Positions 14,765 through 30,784 of a stretch of 64,000 nt of DNA are shown piece by piece. Source of the DNA: Takifugu bimaculatus (lineage: Eukaryota; Chordata; Actinopteri; Tetraodontiformes; Tetraodontidae); NCBI GenBank assembly GCA_004026145.2, contig CP034983.1, forward strand, positions 9,284,588-9,348,587, written 5' to 3'. Both the position numbers and the translations under genes were made by a program. Each line of letters begins with the position of its first letter. The stretch's first letter is position 1. The notes below the pieces were generated by a model that saw nothing but the letters and a program-made list of their open reading frames with translations, did no database searches and was not told where the DNA came from.

Positions 14765-15099
14765 TGCCAGTATCAAGCAGTCTCATGAGACTGTTCAGCA
14801 GAACCAGAGATTATTTTAGCCACTGTGTTGCCTCTTGTACAAAAAGACTTGTTTGGTGTCATTGTGGAACATTTTGCATGTTCTACAGGTTATTTATCAT
14901 AAATTCATTGGCCAAACATGTAAAAACAGAAAAAAAACAGTTAATTTCTAATAGGCAAACTGGTACGCATCGGAGACTTTGGAAGATACCAAAGTATTAG
15001 AATTTTTACCTGTCAACAGTGTAAATCTAGTTTTACGCGTCTGCCCGTCAAAGAGAAGATAACAATCATACCTGCTTCTGTCTCCTTGGTTACAGCCAT
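13363..15099 (-). CDS. crem: CREM/ICER-like bZIP repressor, 3 coding exons, 99 aa
   Basis: The protein is a small CREB/CREM-family bZIP factor predicted to bind cAMP response elements in the nucleus. The coding exons are 15072-15099, 13613-13739 and 13363-13507, totalling 300 nt and in phase throughout. The start MAVTKETEAG resembles the MAVT start of the ICER isoform made from the internal P2 promoter of mammalian CREM. The basic region contains NREAARECRRKKKEYVKC and is followed by a leucine zipper (CLENHLAMLENQNKTLIEEL). I see no kinase-inducible domain and no glutamine-rich exon between here and cul2, about 2.5 kb upstream, so the visible product has DNA-binding and dimerisation parts only and should act as a repressor. 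The zipper is close to CREM DNA-binding domain II and to CREB1. The neighbouring ccny and cul2 support crem. Upstream exons that I failed to recognise cannot be excluded. Confidence 0.85.
14677..14761. repeat. (CA)n microsatellite
   Basis: About 42 CA units in the first intron of the crem-like gene. The poly-His/Thr open frames across it are artefacts. Confidence 0.95.
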
Positions 15100-15215
15100 C
15101 CTGTGTGTGCTGCCGGCTTTTCCAAGCAGACTGTCCCCTTCTGAGTCTTTACTCTTAGTGCACCGTTAACACTGCCAGCAGCAAAGCAACATGTGCAATT
15201 TACAATTAGAGGCAT

Positions 15216-15234
15216 TGACATCACCAAGACGTCA
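15216..15234 (-). promoter_or_regulatory. Tandem CRE-like sites upstream of the ICER-like start
   Basis: Read on the minus strand, the sites TGACGTCT (15227-15234) and TGATGTCA (15216-15223) lie 117-135 bp upstream of the ATG. Their centres are 11 bp apart, about one helical turn. Closely spaced CRE-like elements mark the cAMP-inducible, self-repressed P2 promoter of mammalian ICER, so the position fits autoregulation. No clear TATA box was found. Confidence 0.6.
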
Positions 15235-15490
15235 CTGCACCCCAGTACGGTTTTCTCTCTCCCCAGAGCAGTGCCGTGAGCGAGGAGCTCTGCTGTGGGC
15301 TTGTGAAGGAGGAATTTTCTTCAGCTGGAGGAAAATGTCTGAACACCAACATATCAGTTAGTGAGCATATTTCAATGTGTTTTGCATTTCCAATCTGAAA
15401 TAACCGTACATTGTTTTATTTCTCCTCAGGAGGCATTGTAATTAAGATATTATTGAGAAGTTATTGTTATTGTAAGTTATTGTTAATAAA

Positions 15491-15491
<1 letters not shown>

Positions 15492-15537
<46 letters not shown>
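15492..15537. repeat. (CA)n microsatellite
   Basis: CA run in the crem-cul2 interval. Confidence 0.93.
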
Positions 15538-15539
<2 letters not shown>

Positions 15540-16700
15540 GTGTACATGTCATCCTGGATTTTATATCATTATATCTGAAATTCTCATTTAATATAATCAT
15601 GATACCTAAAGGGGGATCATTTTGTATTTATTATTGTATTGTTTTTATCAATCTCTTTTGCATTATTGTACTGTAAGGCTGGAAACTCTACCAATACAAC
15701 AAATACATATAATAGTATAATCTGCTTTAATAATGAATGCAAATATTTGATGCCCACATTTGCAGTTGAACTCTTCATAAGAGGAGATAAATGCATATAC
15801 TTTAAAATCATTGTCAAATTTTTATTTAGATGTGAATGGTAAATTATGCTGTATTTAACTTGATTCATTGTGGTTTTTTATGTTTCAAATTTACTATGCA
15901 ATTTAGGTTTTTGTAAGCAGGATTTAACCACAGATACAAGCATGTACAATTCTATGTAAAACCATGCATTCTCTCAAAAGGAGAGGGAAAATCACCCATG
16001 GGTCACACTCTGCTTAATGCGATCCGATGCATTTGTGATTTGCTTGCATGACCAGCCAAGGTCGAAGTTACCTGTTTCTTTTATAGTTCAAAGATCTAGG
16101 TCTGAATTTTCAGGTTGATTGCATCCCCTGCCCCCTCCTCATCTTCTAGAAATGTCGTAAATGTCATTAGAATATTTAAAAAAACGTGCAGTAAAGCATG
16201 CAATATAAAAACATACAGCTGTTTTGTGTCAGTATTTTGTTCCACCTTTTAAATTTCGGCTGGGCAAAACTGAATAAGAAATTGTATAAAAACTGTATAA
16301 AAAAGAAACATATTTATAGTCATAAGGTACATACAGTATCTGTGATGTAATTCATAGCCAAAAGCTAAGAGGCTTCCGTAGTTTTGGGTGATACCAGAGA
16401 TCTATGGGGTTTTGCTTGATCCGTGTTAATTTGTCGTTATTTCCCTTACGAAACGTACGCAGGAAAAGGGACAAAAAATGAAAATAATCTGTAAAATACG
16501 GTTAAAGAATCCTATGTTTGTGCAGAAATATAACTGATTTACGATCAAATAGTTTGCTCAGAAATGCACCCCCAAGAAATAGCATATTGGCATGATCCAA
16601 GAGGTAGAGAAGACCTGTAAGTGAGACAAATCAAGCCTGTGACAGCGGAGAAACTTGGATTTTTAGACAAATAATATTGAACAGAGGTACGTACTTCTCA
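15538..16700. other. crem-cul2 intergenic spacer
   Basis: AT-rich sequence between divergent crem-like and cul2 genes. I searched for KID-type exons of crem and for a cul2 non-coding exon and could not identify either. Confidence 0.45.
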
Positions 16701-17019
16701 AAAGTCCGCGCTTCACCTTAATACTATTTGTCGTTTAACAACAGGGGCGTGTTTGGACGAACTGTCACAAGTTATGCACAGAAAATGTAAAGAAGATAAA
16801 CGTTTGCTAGCACTAGCTAAGTGACCGTTAGCATTGTGCTAGCTGACTAGCCTCTAGCCGCTCCATTAGAACTGTTTGGACTGGAGCAAGAAGAAGTAGC
16901 CTGTAAGCTACAACATAGCTAGCCCTGTAGTTAGCCATCCTATTTTCGGAATGGCATTTTGCTTGCCAGTAACCTTAACTTGGCTGATTTTACTCCTTAA
17001 ATGATGCCATTAGAGAAGC
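16701..17019 (+). repeat. cul2 5'-flanking segment duplicated in inverted form at 40.6-40.95 kb
   Basis: About 320 bp, including GC-richer sequence with several GCTAGC-type motifs roughly 0.65-0.95 kb upstream of the cul2 ATG, recurs in reverse complement at 40632-40954. The match runs through both the AAGTCCGCGC end and the GCCATTAGAGAAGC end with scattered mismatches. This may be part of the cul2 promoter or first non-coding exon, or one copy of a dispersed repeat. Confidence 0.75.
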
Positions 17020-17318
17020 GTCAACAAGTATTTTTTTTTATGAAGACAAATGGATCTCGATGCCTTCATTTCCAAAAACAAATATTTAGGTAGATGTAAA
17101 GAATTGTCTTCCGTGAAATAAACTAGTATACTTAACGAGTGACAACAAAGGGCTTAACTTCTGACCAATTGCGCGTATTATGTGTCATATACATGTGTAG
17201 TTATTTGCTTCCATGTTGCCTAACGCGAACCATCTGTGTTAAGTACGATATTATTACCTACGTCAACCTACCTTTAATGTATTTGCTGTATGCTGTCATG
17301 TGGACCGTGAGACGGTAA

Positions 17319-17320
<2 letters not shown>

Positions 17321-17382
<62 letters not shown>
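17321..17382. repeat. (TCTA)n tetranucleotide microsatellite
   Basis: About 15 uninterrupted TCTA units upstream of the cul2 coding start. Confidence 0.95.
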
Positions 17383-17653
17383 GTTCAGCTATGTAGTTTA
17401 TCGTTAAATATAGGCTCATTTATCCTGGTAATATCTCAAGAAATTGTATCACTTGTGATAAAAGTAAATCATTTTGCTTTGCTCATTGTCATCAGCAACA
17501 TTTAAACTTCATTATGTTAGGTCCGTCTCTTTCAAGGAGACGCACATTGAAAAGCATTTATTTTACAAGCCAGCTGTGATAGAATAGGCACATGAATGAA
17601 CTGAATCTGATCATTTCTGTTTCTCTTTCTTAGGCTGAAAGTGAAACAATACA

Positions 17654-22951
<5,298 letters not shown>

Positions 22952-23520
22952 GAAAACTCAAGGAGCATCGTATTCATGCACAATGGGCCGGCAGGTGTCA
23001 GGTGACAGAAATCATGGACTCGTTTATCCTCCTCTTCTGAATCTCCGCGGTGACTAAAAGCAGGACTGGTGCCTCCATTTTTGAAAACAAGAAATATCAC
23101 CGTGTCACGTCAAACACCACCAACACCTCCACCTTCCTCCGACTCTACATCTTCCTGATTTTGAAGCTGTTTACATCACCAGTGCCACGCAAGAGTGCGT
23201 TCAACAACAAAGAAATGCCAGAAAGGAGAGATAGAAATATATACTATTGGGACTGAAATTCAAGAAAAGAAAACCAGAAAAGATCCAAATGTGACATCCA
23301 TGACGCATTGGTGGCTACACATTAAAATCTCATTTTCTTTTCTCACATTTGCAGTTGTGTGTTTATTTTTATTTCTTTGTTAAATGTTTTAATTAAGGAT
23401 AACAACCATTGTAATAAAACTGTTTTACTGACTATTGCATCAATTTTTAAATGTAAAGGAAAAACTAGGTGACATGTTCCTGCTGCTTGTCCAATAAAGG
23501 AAATAAAAACTACAAGGTTT
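22952..23520 (+). other. cul2 3' UTR with polyadenylation signals
   Basis: Non-coding sequence following the cul2 stop. AATAAA occurs at 23413-23418 and 23494-23499; either could end the cul2 transcript, a few hundred bases past the stop. Confidence 0.65.
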
Positions 23521-23779
23521 TATGTAAAAATTAGCAATGTCAGTGTTTTTCATCCGTGCACATGCTAGTCACCGTGCAAATATCGACTCTGGAGGCAAAC
23601 TGATCAAAAGATAAGCTCAGACTCTGGTGTTTTCGGCAGATGTTCACTATTAAAGCTAGTTTCTGCGGCGACAACTGTCCATGGTGCTGAAATGAGCTAA
23701 CATTTGAGCGCTTCATATTTCTGCTGTGCAACAGTTTATCACTTGTTCTGTTATGGAAAAGAGAATGGTCTCATCCGTG

Positions 23780-23851
23780 GACCTCGTGGCGCAACGGTAG
23801 CGCGTCTGACTCCAGATCAGAAGGTTGCGTGTTCAAATCACGTCGGGGTCA
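23780..23851 (+). tRNA. tRNA-Trp (anticodon CCA)
   Basis: 72 bp with a 7-bp acceptor stem (GACCTCG with CGGGGTC, including one T-G wobble), a D arm, anticodon CCA in the loop CTCCAGA, and the T loop TTCAAAT within a paired T arm, ending in discriminator A. A run of TTTT a few bases downstream can stop RNA polymerase III. No intron and no mismatch were seen that would mark it as a pseudogene. Confidence 0.93.
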
Positions 23852-23934
23852 TTTGTTTTCATCTCATTTATGAATAACCTTCATATGAATTGCGTGGTGA
23901 TCTGTCGGTCTCGGGATGGTTTAGGAATTCGGAT

Positions 23935-24210
23935 CTACTTCTTCCATTGAGGCGCGATCTTCCCGATGATGTCAGCCACGATCAGTTGCTGGAACCTCGT
24001 CTGCGCTTTTAGGGTGCGCTGTCCACACTTCAACGTCAAATGCGCGTCTACATCGATCAGTACGGTAAAGCGAATAAGCGGCTTCATGGTGCGTTCAAGT
24101 GCAGATCCTGAGTACCTGGTGTTGGTACCTTTTGCTGCGTGGGCCCACTTCGGCGGTCCTTTGCTGTTCTGTCCTGGGAATGGGATTGGGATTGTGGGAC
24201 TGACTGGCAC
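23935..24210 (-). other. Unidentified open frame, possible exon or repeat-derived
   Basis: A minus-strand frame of 91 codons. The last 50 or so (MKPLIRFTVLIDVDAHLTLK onward, ending KIAPQWKK) have a natural-looking composition, but I recognise no family. The start of that part falls inside a 37-bp sequence repeated 366 bp away (24068-24104 and 24434-24470). The upstream codons come from a different-looking segment, so the frame may be a chimera. A repeat-derived or pseudogene origin is as likely as a real gene. Confidence 0.25.
24068..24104. repeat. Direct repeat, copy 1
   Basis: 37 bp beginning AAGCGAAT and ending GCAG, matching 24434-24470 with four mismatches. The two copies flank about 329 bp. 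Confidence 0.75.
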
Positions 24211-24433
24211 TTATGCCTGTTCTGCCCGGCAGGGGTCATTGGCTTCTCTGTCTATCTGTGCTGTTTGTGGCCCTTTGACTGGTTCAGCGTGGTGGGGTTA
24301 CGGTCCCAGTCTTACTAATCAGTACACCAAGTGGCAAACTTAAACATACACAGATTACACAGTCATACACAGACCATATCTACAGCTACAGATCTGCATC
24401 AAACATAAGCAATCGTACAGACAGACTTTGTTG

Positions 24434-24470
24434 AAGCGAATGAACGGCTTCATGGTGCATTCAAATGCAG
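24434..24470. repeat. Direct repeat, copy 2
   Basis: Partner of 24068-24104. At all four differences this copy and copy 1 differ by an A/G transition. Confidence 0.75.
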
Positions 24471-24479
24471 CTCGTCAGA

Positions 24480-25340
24480 AGAACGCTAGCGATGTTGCTT
24501 TTTTTCGTATTTCATTGTTTAACTACATATACCGCGGTCTCCGCTTGCCTCTAAATAGTGGTTTTACCGTATCATTTTCTAATAATCGAATCCTGAAGTA
24601 ATACCCAATGCGCAACATATGGCTAATTAACCAGAATTGGAAAATTCGTAAAAAAAATGTATTCTACAATTTCCAGCAGCTTAATTTGGGCCTTTGACAG
24701 GTCACCTCTTTTCCCTCCTTTTTGCTCACTTGATGTCACTCTGTACCTTCTCTGCAACAGCCCATCATCTGCCAGCCTACCACGTTCAATCCCGACTAAT
24801 GAATCATGGTTGTTAGTGACAGCCAGTCACTGTGGTTACCTGTGATTCTGTATGTGTTTACCACATGCAGGTCTGGCCTGAATTAGTTGCTTTAAATCTT
24901 TGGAAGTGTCGATTGGATGTTGCTGTTCTGTCCTCATGTCTCTGCCTTGTTGTTGTGGGCTGCCCCCAGTACCAATGGAGATGTGGACCCAAGATCAGCA
25001 TAAAAAAAAGGATCAAGGATCTGATGTTTGTCTCTTGCACAAAAGCACAGAAGCACTGAATTATCACTAGATGTTAAGCATGCTGAAAGTCAAAGACATT
25101 AGCTCAAAAGTGTGTGAGTTGACTTGAATGATCTATCACCATGGACAGCTGCAGCTTCGTTTTTTTACTCGGAAAGTTACGTTTGTGATTACTAGATTTG
25201 GCGAAAGGGAAAATTAAATTGTAAAAATACATATATTTAAATAAGTAAACGGTCGATGCGGCAACGCGTCCACTAGAGGGACTCGAGAAGCGAACAGAAA
25301 GCGAAGCAAAGGGAAGAAGACAGAATTTGACCCTCCGAAG
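24480..25340. other. Spacer before the histone locus
   Basis: No gene, RNA or recognised repeat was seen in this stretch. Confidence 0.5.
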
Positions 25341-25343
25341 AGT

Positions 25344-25413
25344 CACGTGATTAGCTTAAGCCAATCACAGAAGGGAGACGACACAGTAGTATTTCCATAA
25401 AGCCTGTATAAAG
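25344..25413 (+). promoter_or_regulatory. H2B promoter elements
   Basis: Upstream of the H2B ATG are a CACGTG E-box (25344-25349), CCAAT (25361-25365) and TATAAAG (25407-25413). This layout is usual for H2B genes. The mirror copy at 31.8-31.9 kb keeps all three elements. Confidence 0.8.
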
Positions 25414-25456
25414 ACCGACCCTCCCTTGACTCTGAGTTACTATCTGTAGAAGCAGA

Positions 25457-25831
25457 ATGCCTGAACCAGCCAAGTCCGCGCCCAAGAAGGGCTCCAAGAA
25501 AGCCGTGACCAAGACGGCCGCCAAAGGAGGCAAGAAGAAGAGGAGGACCAGGAAGGAGAGCTACGCCATCTACGTGTACAAGGTGCTCAAGCAGGTGCAC
25601 CCCGACACCGGCATCTCGTCCAAGGCCATGAGCATCATGAACTCGTTCGTCAACGATATCTTCGAGCGCATCGCTTCCGAGGCCTCTCGTCTGGCTCACT
25701 ACAACAAGCGCTCCACCATCACGTCCAGGGAGATCCAGACCGCTGTCAGGCTGCTGCTGCCCGGGGAGCTGGCCAAGCACGCTGTGTCTGAGGGCACCAA
25801 GGCCGTCACCAAGTACACCAGCTCCAAGTAG
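25457..25831 (+). CDS. h2b: Histone H2B, replication-dependent
   Basis: A 124-residue core histone that pairs with H2A in the nucleosome. The lysine-rich tail (PEPAKSAPKKGSKKAV) is followed by a complete histone fold with ESYAIYVYKVLKQVHPDTG, and the protein ends AVTKYTSSK, including the Lys in VTKY that is the conserved ubiquitination site. It is intronless. A proper TATA/CCAAT promoter lies upstream and the histone stem-loop follows 29 bp after the stop. The protein is identical to the one encoded in the opposite direction at 31413-31787. Confidence 0.98.
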   Translation: MPEPAKSAPKKGSKKAVTKTAAKGGKKKRRTRKESYAIYVYKVLKQVHPDTGISSKAMSIMNSFVNDIFERIASEASRLAHYNKRSTITSREIQTAVRLLLPGELAKHAVSEGTKAVTKYTSSK

Positions 25832-25860
25832 ACCTCTGCTGGCGTCCTTCTTCAACCAAA

Positions 25861-25876
25861 GGCTCTTTTAAGAGCC
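25861..25876 (+). terminator. Histone mRNA 3' stem-loop (H2B)
   Basis: GGCTCTTTTAAGAGCC forms the 6-bp stem and 4-nt loop bound by SLBP. It is preceded by CCAAA and followed by ACCAC, as usual. It directs U7-dependent 3' cleavage, not polyadenylation. Confidence 0.95.
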
Positions 25877-26184
25877 ACCACAACCTCTGCTGAGTTGATC
25901 TTCTGCCAGTTGGTTTGGATTTATCTACAACTACAGCCAGTTAATGTTACCAAAGCCATCTGTAGCACTGTAAGTAGGCCAGAATGAAGTGCACTAATGT
26001 GGATCTGGAATTTAATCCAGCCACTGATGGTAACTCCATTAGTCTCACTTTGTTCAGATAATTATACAAACTCGTGCTAAAAAAATTGAGATACTGCTTG
26101 TTACACTTGCTCCATGTTAAACAATAACAATTTCTAATCTAATCACATTTCAAATCTTTATATAGCATCTGTTACAATCAAAAT
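25877..26184. other. Spacer downstream of H2B
   Basis: No feature recognised apart from the histone downstream-element region immediately after the stem-loop. Confidence 0.5.
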
Positions 26185-27172
26185 TGTTTCTAGGTGCTTT
26201 CCAGAATCACAGGGCCTAACAAGCAACAGTGGCAAGGAAAAACTCCCCTTTAACAGGAAGAAACCTTGAGGGACCAGCCTCATGTAGGGGGACCCTCCTG
26301 CTGATGGCCGGCTGGGTGGAGAGGGAAGGACGGGTAGATGATAGAATGGAGAGGCACAGAGCATAGAAACACATACAAAAATACACTACTTGTGCAAGCT
26401 GCCGGCCGAATGGGTCAGCGGGGCCGGAGGTCATCACGCAGCTCCCAAGGCGGCGATACCTGTAAATGAATACAGAAGGGGGGTAGGGGGAAGAAAAACA
26501 AGAATCAGCATAACTAGTCTACTTGATGACCCCCTAAGTATGATAGTTTGTCTATAATAGGGTTAGGTCCTCTGAGGACCTTGTAGGTCAAAAGAAGGGT
26601 TTTAAAAATCATTCTAAATTTAACGGGCAGCCAATGAAGAGACGCCAGTACAGGAGTCATGTGACCGGTTTTGTCAATACCTATCAGAACTCTGGCTGCA
26701 ACATTTTGGATCAGCTGGAGGCTTCTTAAAGAGTTGTTTGGACACCCTGATAAAGAATTACAATAGTCTGGAAGTAACAAAAGCATGAATTAACCTTTCA
26801 GCATCATGCCGCGTCAGTAGTTTCCTGATCTTTGCGATGTTTCTAAGGTGAAAAAAGGCACTTCTAGAGACTGTTTTAATGTGTGAGTTGAAGGAGAGAT
26901 TGTGATCAAAAGTTACTCCAAGATTTCTCACAGAGACTAGATGTTAATGAGATACCATCTAGAGTGATCATGTGATCTAATCTATCCCTGAGAGGTTCAG
27001 GACCAAACACCATGACCTCAGTTTTTCCTGAGTGGAGGAGGAAATTTGAAGACATCCAGGACTTTGAATTAAGACAGGTCTGGAGCTTCACTAACTTCTG
27101 TCTCCTCTGGTTTCATGGATAAATAAAGCTGAGTGTCATCAGCATAACAATGAAAAGTTATCCCATGCTGCT
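26185..27172 (-). mobile_element. L2-type LINE, 5'-truncated and decayed 3' part
   Basis: On the minus strand this matches the 3' portion of the L2 at 48.1-52.4 kb, from the YADD region of RT (near 27,170) through the C-terminal domain (LHWLPVKFRMIFKTLLLTYK in 26514-26786) to the 3' UTR (26190-26470). Frameshifts and small deletions break the reading frame. At the point where the larger element has a stop, this copy encodes Trp (SKSWMSSNFLL). Confidence 0.9.
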
Positions 27173-28140
27173 GAATTTACACATAAAATGCCTGTAAAAT
27201 TCACCTCTTTGCAGCAGCTGTAAAAAATGCAACTCTTTTTTTATAGTGGTGAATTGTGGCACTTTGGCATTTCATATGATTGAATATTCTATAGCTTTGT
27301 GGTGCTATGCAACAGCCCTCAATTCAAATTCACGTTCTTTAGAGCCACACAGGCTAGTCATTTTTTCACTGCGATTGTGTACGCATAAGAAGCAGAGACA
27401 CAAAGGAAATAACCTTTGCTCTTCTGGTAGTTGAGTGGCGTCTGTGTAAAGCAGCGAAATCATCGCCAGACACGCTGAGCGCTACTCCTGCAGGGAGCAG
27501 AGAAAGTGGCTCATAAATGGGACCTGAGCAAGAATTGTATGGATTTCTCTACTCATACAAGTGCTGCAGCACATTTAAACATACATTAGTCTCTACATTT
27601 TACCCAGTTGCTTTATATTGTGTCTGGTCTGCACTGATATTCATTTGCATGTTTGTACTTTTAAAAATCTGCATTTGCTGTTGCTCTTGTGTTTAGGCTG
27701 GAAATTGAGACCTAAAGAAATAATAGCCAGTGATTGCTGCTGTAATTATTGTGTGTATATAACAATATAAACCTTAAAACCTACACATCACCAGCACTGC
27801 AGTGTCCTGAATAAATCCATAACTCACCAACAGAATCCTTCAGCACAGTTACAAAACTGTATTTTGACCATGTAAAGTGCTTGGCAACAATTGAGATAAT
27901 CAATGAAATAATAGTGATGTCATTTAGAGTGATTGTCTTACTACTTGCTGGTTTACATAGAACATATTAGTAGTATAAATGCATTTGATAATTCCTGCAA
28001 ACAATAAGAATTCTAAACAGTCTGCATTTTTTAATGTAAAAAAAGGCAATTGTTGAACTTTGTTTTCCTATTTTATTGCCCTTGTAGTAAACAAGGTTTT
28101 GATGTAACTTAAACGAAGAGTGCATAAACCAGACTGAGTC
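27173..28140. other. Spacer, no feature recognised
   Basis: AT-rich sequence with no coding or RNA signal that I could identify. Confidence 0.5.
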
Positions 28141-28600
28141 ATTATCAGAATAATGGAGGTGGAGGTGGTGGGAAACGGGAGGATAATGGCTAAGCTGTCA
28201 TCCATGTTGAACAACACATCCCACCTCCTACAGGACACTCTGGCAGCACTGGGCAGCTCCTTTAGTGAGCAGCTGCTCCACCCTCGCACCCTCGCTGTGT
28301 GAAGGAGAGGTCTCGCAGATCTTTCCTGCCGGCTGCTGTCAGACTGCACAACAAACATAATGCCCGATAGCACACATTGAATATTACACAGTATATTCTG
28401 CTATGTAAATGTACACGCTCTCTGTACTATGTACATGTATACAATGGCTGAGTATCCATTTATCTGGATTAGTGTATATATACATCTTTTTTGTATATTC
28501 TCTATTCTATCCCATTTTTTTTTTAATTTTTTCTGCGTGCTTTTGCTGTTGTTGCGCTGTAAATTTCCCCATGTGGGACAAATAAAGGATCTGAATCTGA
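28141..28600 (+). mobile_element. LINE 3' fragment (second LINE family)
   Basis: A broken frame carries LGSSFSEQLLHPRT, then RRSFLPAAVRLHNKH after a stop. This is the C-terminus pattern of fish RT elements with FLP-A-RL-N. A non-coding tail follows, ending in CCCCATGTGGGACAAATAAA. The related fragment at 32.2-32.5 kb has QRKSFLPSAIRLYNSS. Confidence 0.7.
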
Positions 28601-28972
28601 ATAATGTCCAACCTGTCAAGTTTTAGACCCACAGATTCCAGAAGAGGATGTCAAAGTAGGATTAGGAAATAGTTGGATCTAACTGAATAATGATCACTTC
28701 AGCCATATTTCACGCTGCCAGCCTGAAGGCTGCAGTGGAATGTCAGCCAGCCGTTTCTTACATTAATTTATGTATGTTGAATTTAACCTGCTCGTATAGT
28801 AAGTCCAGGTTAGGATACATATCTCTTGTCGCTAAAAATATGTAAATTTTATTTAATATTAGAGTAATTGTCCGGCTGAGCGAGGCCGATATCAGCGCTG
28901 CCGCCGTCGATTCACCATCAGAAATGTGTTTGATGCTTCGCCCGTCGTGAAGGTGAATCTTTGGGATCTTTG
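28601..28972. other. Spacer upstream of the H1 remnant
   Basis: The place where the globular domain of an H1 gene would be expected. I see no recognisable H1 winged-helix sequence. Confidence 0.45.
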
Positions 28973-29032
28973 GCAAAGAAGGCTAAAGCCAAGAAACCTA
29001 AAGCCAAGAAGGCAGCACCCAAGAAGAAGTAA
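28973..29032 (+). pseudogene. Remnant of a linker histone H1 tail
   Basis: Nineteen codons read AKKAKAKKPKAKKAAPKKK and end in TAA, the typical Lys/Ala/Pro C-terminus of H1. About 33 bp later comes a damaged histone stem-loop (29066-29081) followed by the ACCACAACA flank usual for histone genes. The rest of H1 (globular domain, N-terminus, promoter) is missing or unrecognisable. It lies where a complete cluster unit would carry H1. Confidence 0.8.
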
Positions 29033-29065
29033 AGGATGGCAAGCCCTGACAGGGTTCCTCCAAAA

Positions 29066-29081
29066 GGTTATTTTCAGAGCC
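29066..29081 (+). terminator. Decayed histone stem-loop of the H1 remnant
   Basis: GGTTATTTTCAGAGCC differs from the consensus GGCTCTTTTCAGAGCC at two positions in the left arm, leaving one mismatch and one wobble pair in the stem. Confidence 0.75.
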
Positions 29082-29556
29082 ACCACAACATCGCAGAGAC
29101 ATTCCTGCTTTTTGATCATGTCAGCTGAATCACGGACAAGTATTACTTGACCTCCATGTCCAGTGAAACATCCTTAGGGTGACTAGTTCTACTAGCAGGA
29201 CACCAGTCACCAACTGCTTCTTTCCCGTTGACTTTCAATTACTCAATTATCTGATTTGGGCGACCACAAGGCCACTGATTCCACACAGAGCAGCTCCATC
29301 TCTCCTAGTTCCACATACTAATGACAAACTTCACTTACATGTCCCTTCATATCAATTGTTATTCATTTTAACACTATTTAAATGACTGAACCGCTCTCTT
29401 GGGAAAATAAAAGCACTGTTAACGCCATGTCCCTCTCCAGGTCATTTCATTAGGCCGGGTTCACGCTGGACGAGGACGGAAATCGCGCATAAGACCAAAC
29501 CACCGCTCAGTTTCCCATGTTTTGGGAGGGAAGCCGCTCTTTATCACAGTGTGGGT

Positions 29557-29572
29557 GGCTCTGAAAAGAGCC
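29557..29572 (-). terminator. Histone mRNA 3' stem-loop (H2A)
   Basis: On the minus strand this is GGCTCTTTTCAGAGCC, 25 bp past the H2A stop, with the usual ACC flank. Confidence 0.95.
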
Positions 29573-29597
29573 GTTTGGTGCTCGGACACAAAGACAC

Positions 29598-29975
29598 TTA
29601 TTTGGCCTTCTCGGTCTTCTTGGGCAGCAGGACAGCCTGGATGTTGGGCAACACGCCGCCCTGAGCGATCGTCACTCCTCCCAGCAGCTTGTTCAGCTCC
29701 TCGTCGTTGCGCACAGCCAGCTGCAGGTGGCGGGGGATGATACGAGTCTTCTTGTTGTCGCGGGCAGCGTTGCCAGCCAACTCCAGGATCTCAGCCGTCA
29801 GATACTCCAGCACAGCGGCCAGGTACACAGGAGCGCCGGCGCCAACGCGCTCAGCATAGTTGCCCTTGCGGAGCAGCCTGTGAACACGGCCCACTGGGAA
29901 CTGGAGCCCGGCCCGAGAAGAGCGAGTCTTGGCCTTAGCTCGGGCTTTGCCACCGGTTTTTCCGCGACCGCTCAT
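29598..29975 (-). CDS. h2a: Histone H2A, replication-dependent
   Basis: A 125-residue core histone with the N-terminal SGRGKTGGKARAKAKTRSSR tail, the RAGLQFPVGRVHRLLRKGNY start of the fold, acidic-patch residues in the LEYLTAEILELAGN and NDEELN segments, and a short C-tail LLPKKTEKAK. It lacks the SQ motif of H2AX and H2A.Z-specific changes. It is intronless and divergent from H3, with 356 bp between the two start codons. The protein is identical to that of the copy at 44597-44974. Confidence 0.98.
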   Translation of the reverse strand: MSGRGKTGGKARAKAKTRSSRAGLQFPVGRVHRLLRKGNYAERVGAGAPVYLAAVLEYLTAEILELAGNAARDNKKTRIIPRHLQLAVRNDEELNKLLGGVTIAQGGVLPNIQAVLLPKKTEKAK

Positions 29976-30742
<767 letters not shown>

Positions 30743-30768
30743 ACTGGCTTCTTATACACATTAACAAA

Positions 30769-30784
30769 GGCTCTTTTAAGAGCC
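30769..30784 (+). terminator. Histone mRNA 3' stem-loop (H3)
   Basis: GGCTCTTTTAAGAGCC, 26 bp after the H3 stop, flanked by AAA and ACAGC. Confidence 0.95.

Noticed and set aside
14512..15000. 162-codon frame with a long His-Thr repeat
   Set aside because: It is only the translation of a (CA)n microsatellite in a crem intron.
25343..25855. 170-codon frame antisense to H2B (also 31389-31901)
   Set aside because: Mirror of the codon-biased H2B gene; GC-rich histone genes leave long open antisense frames.
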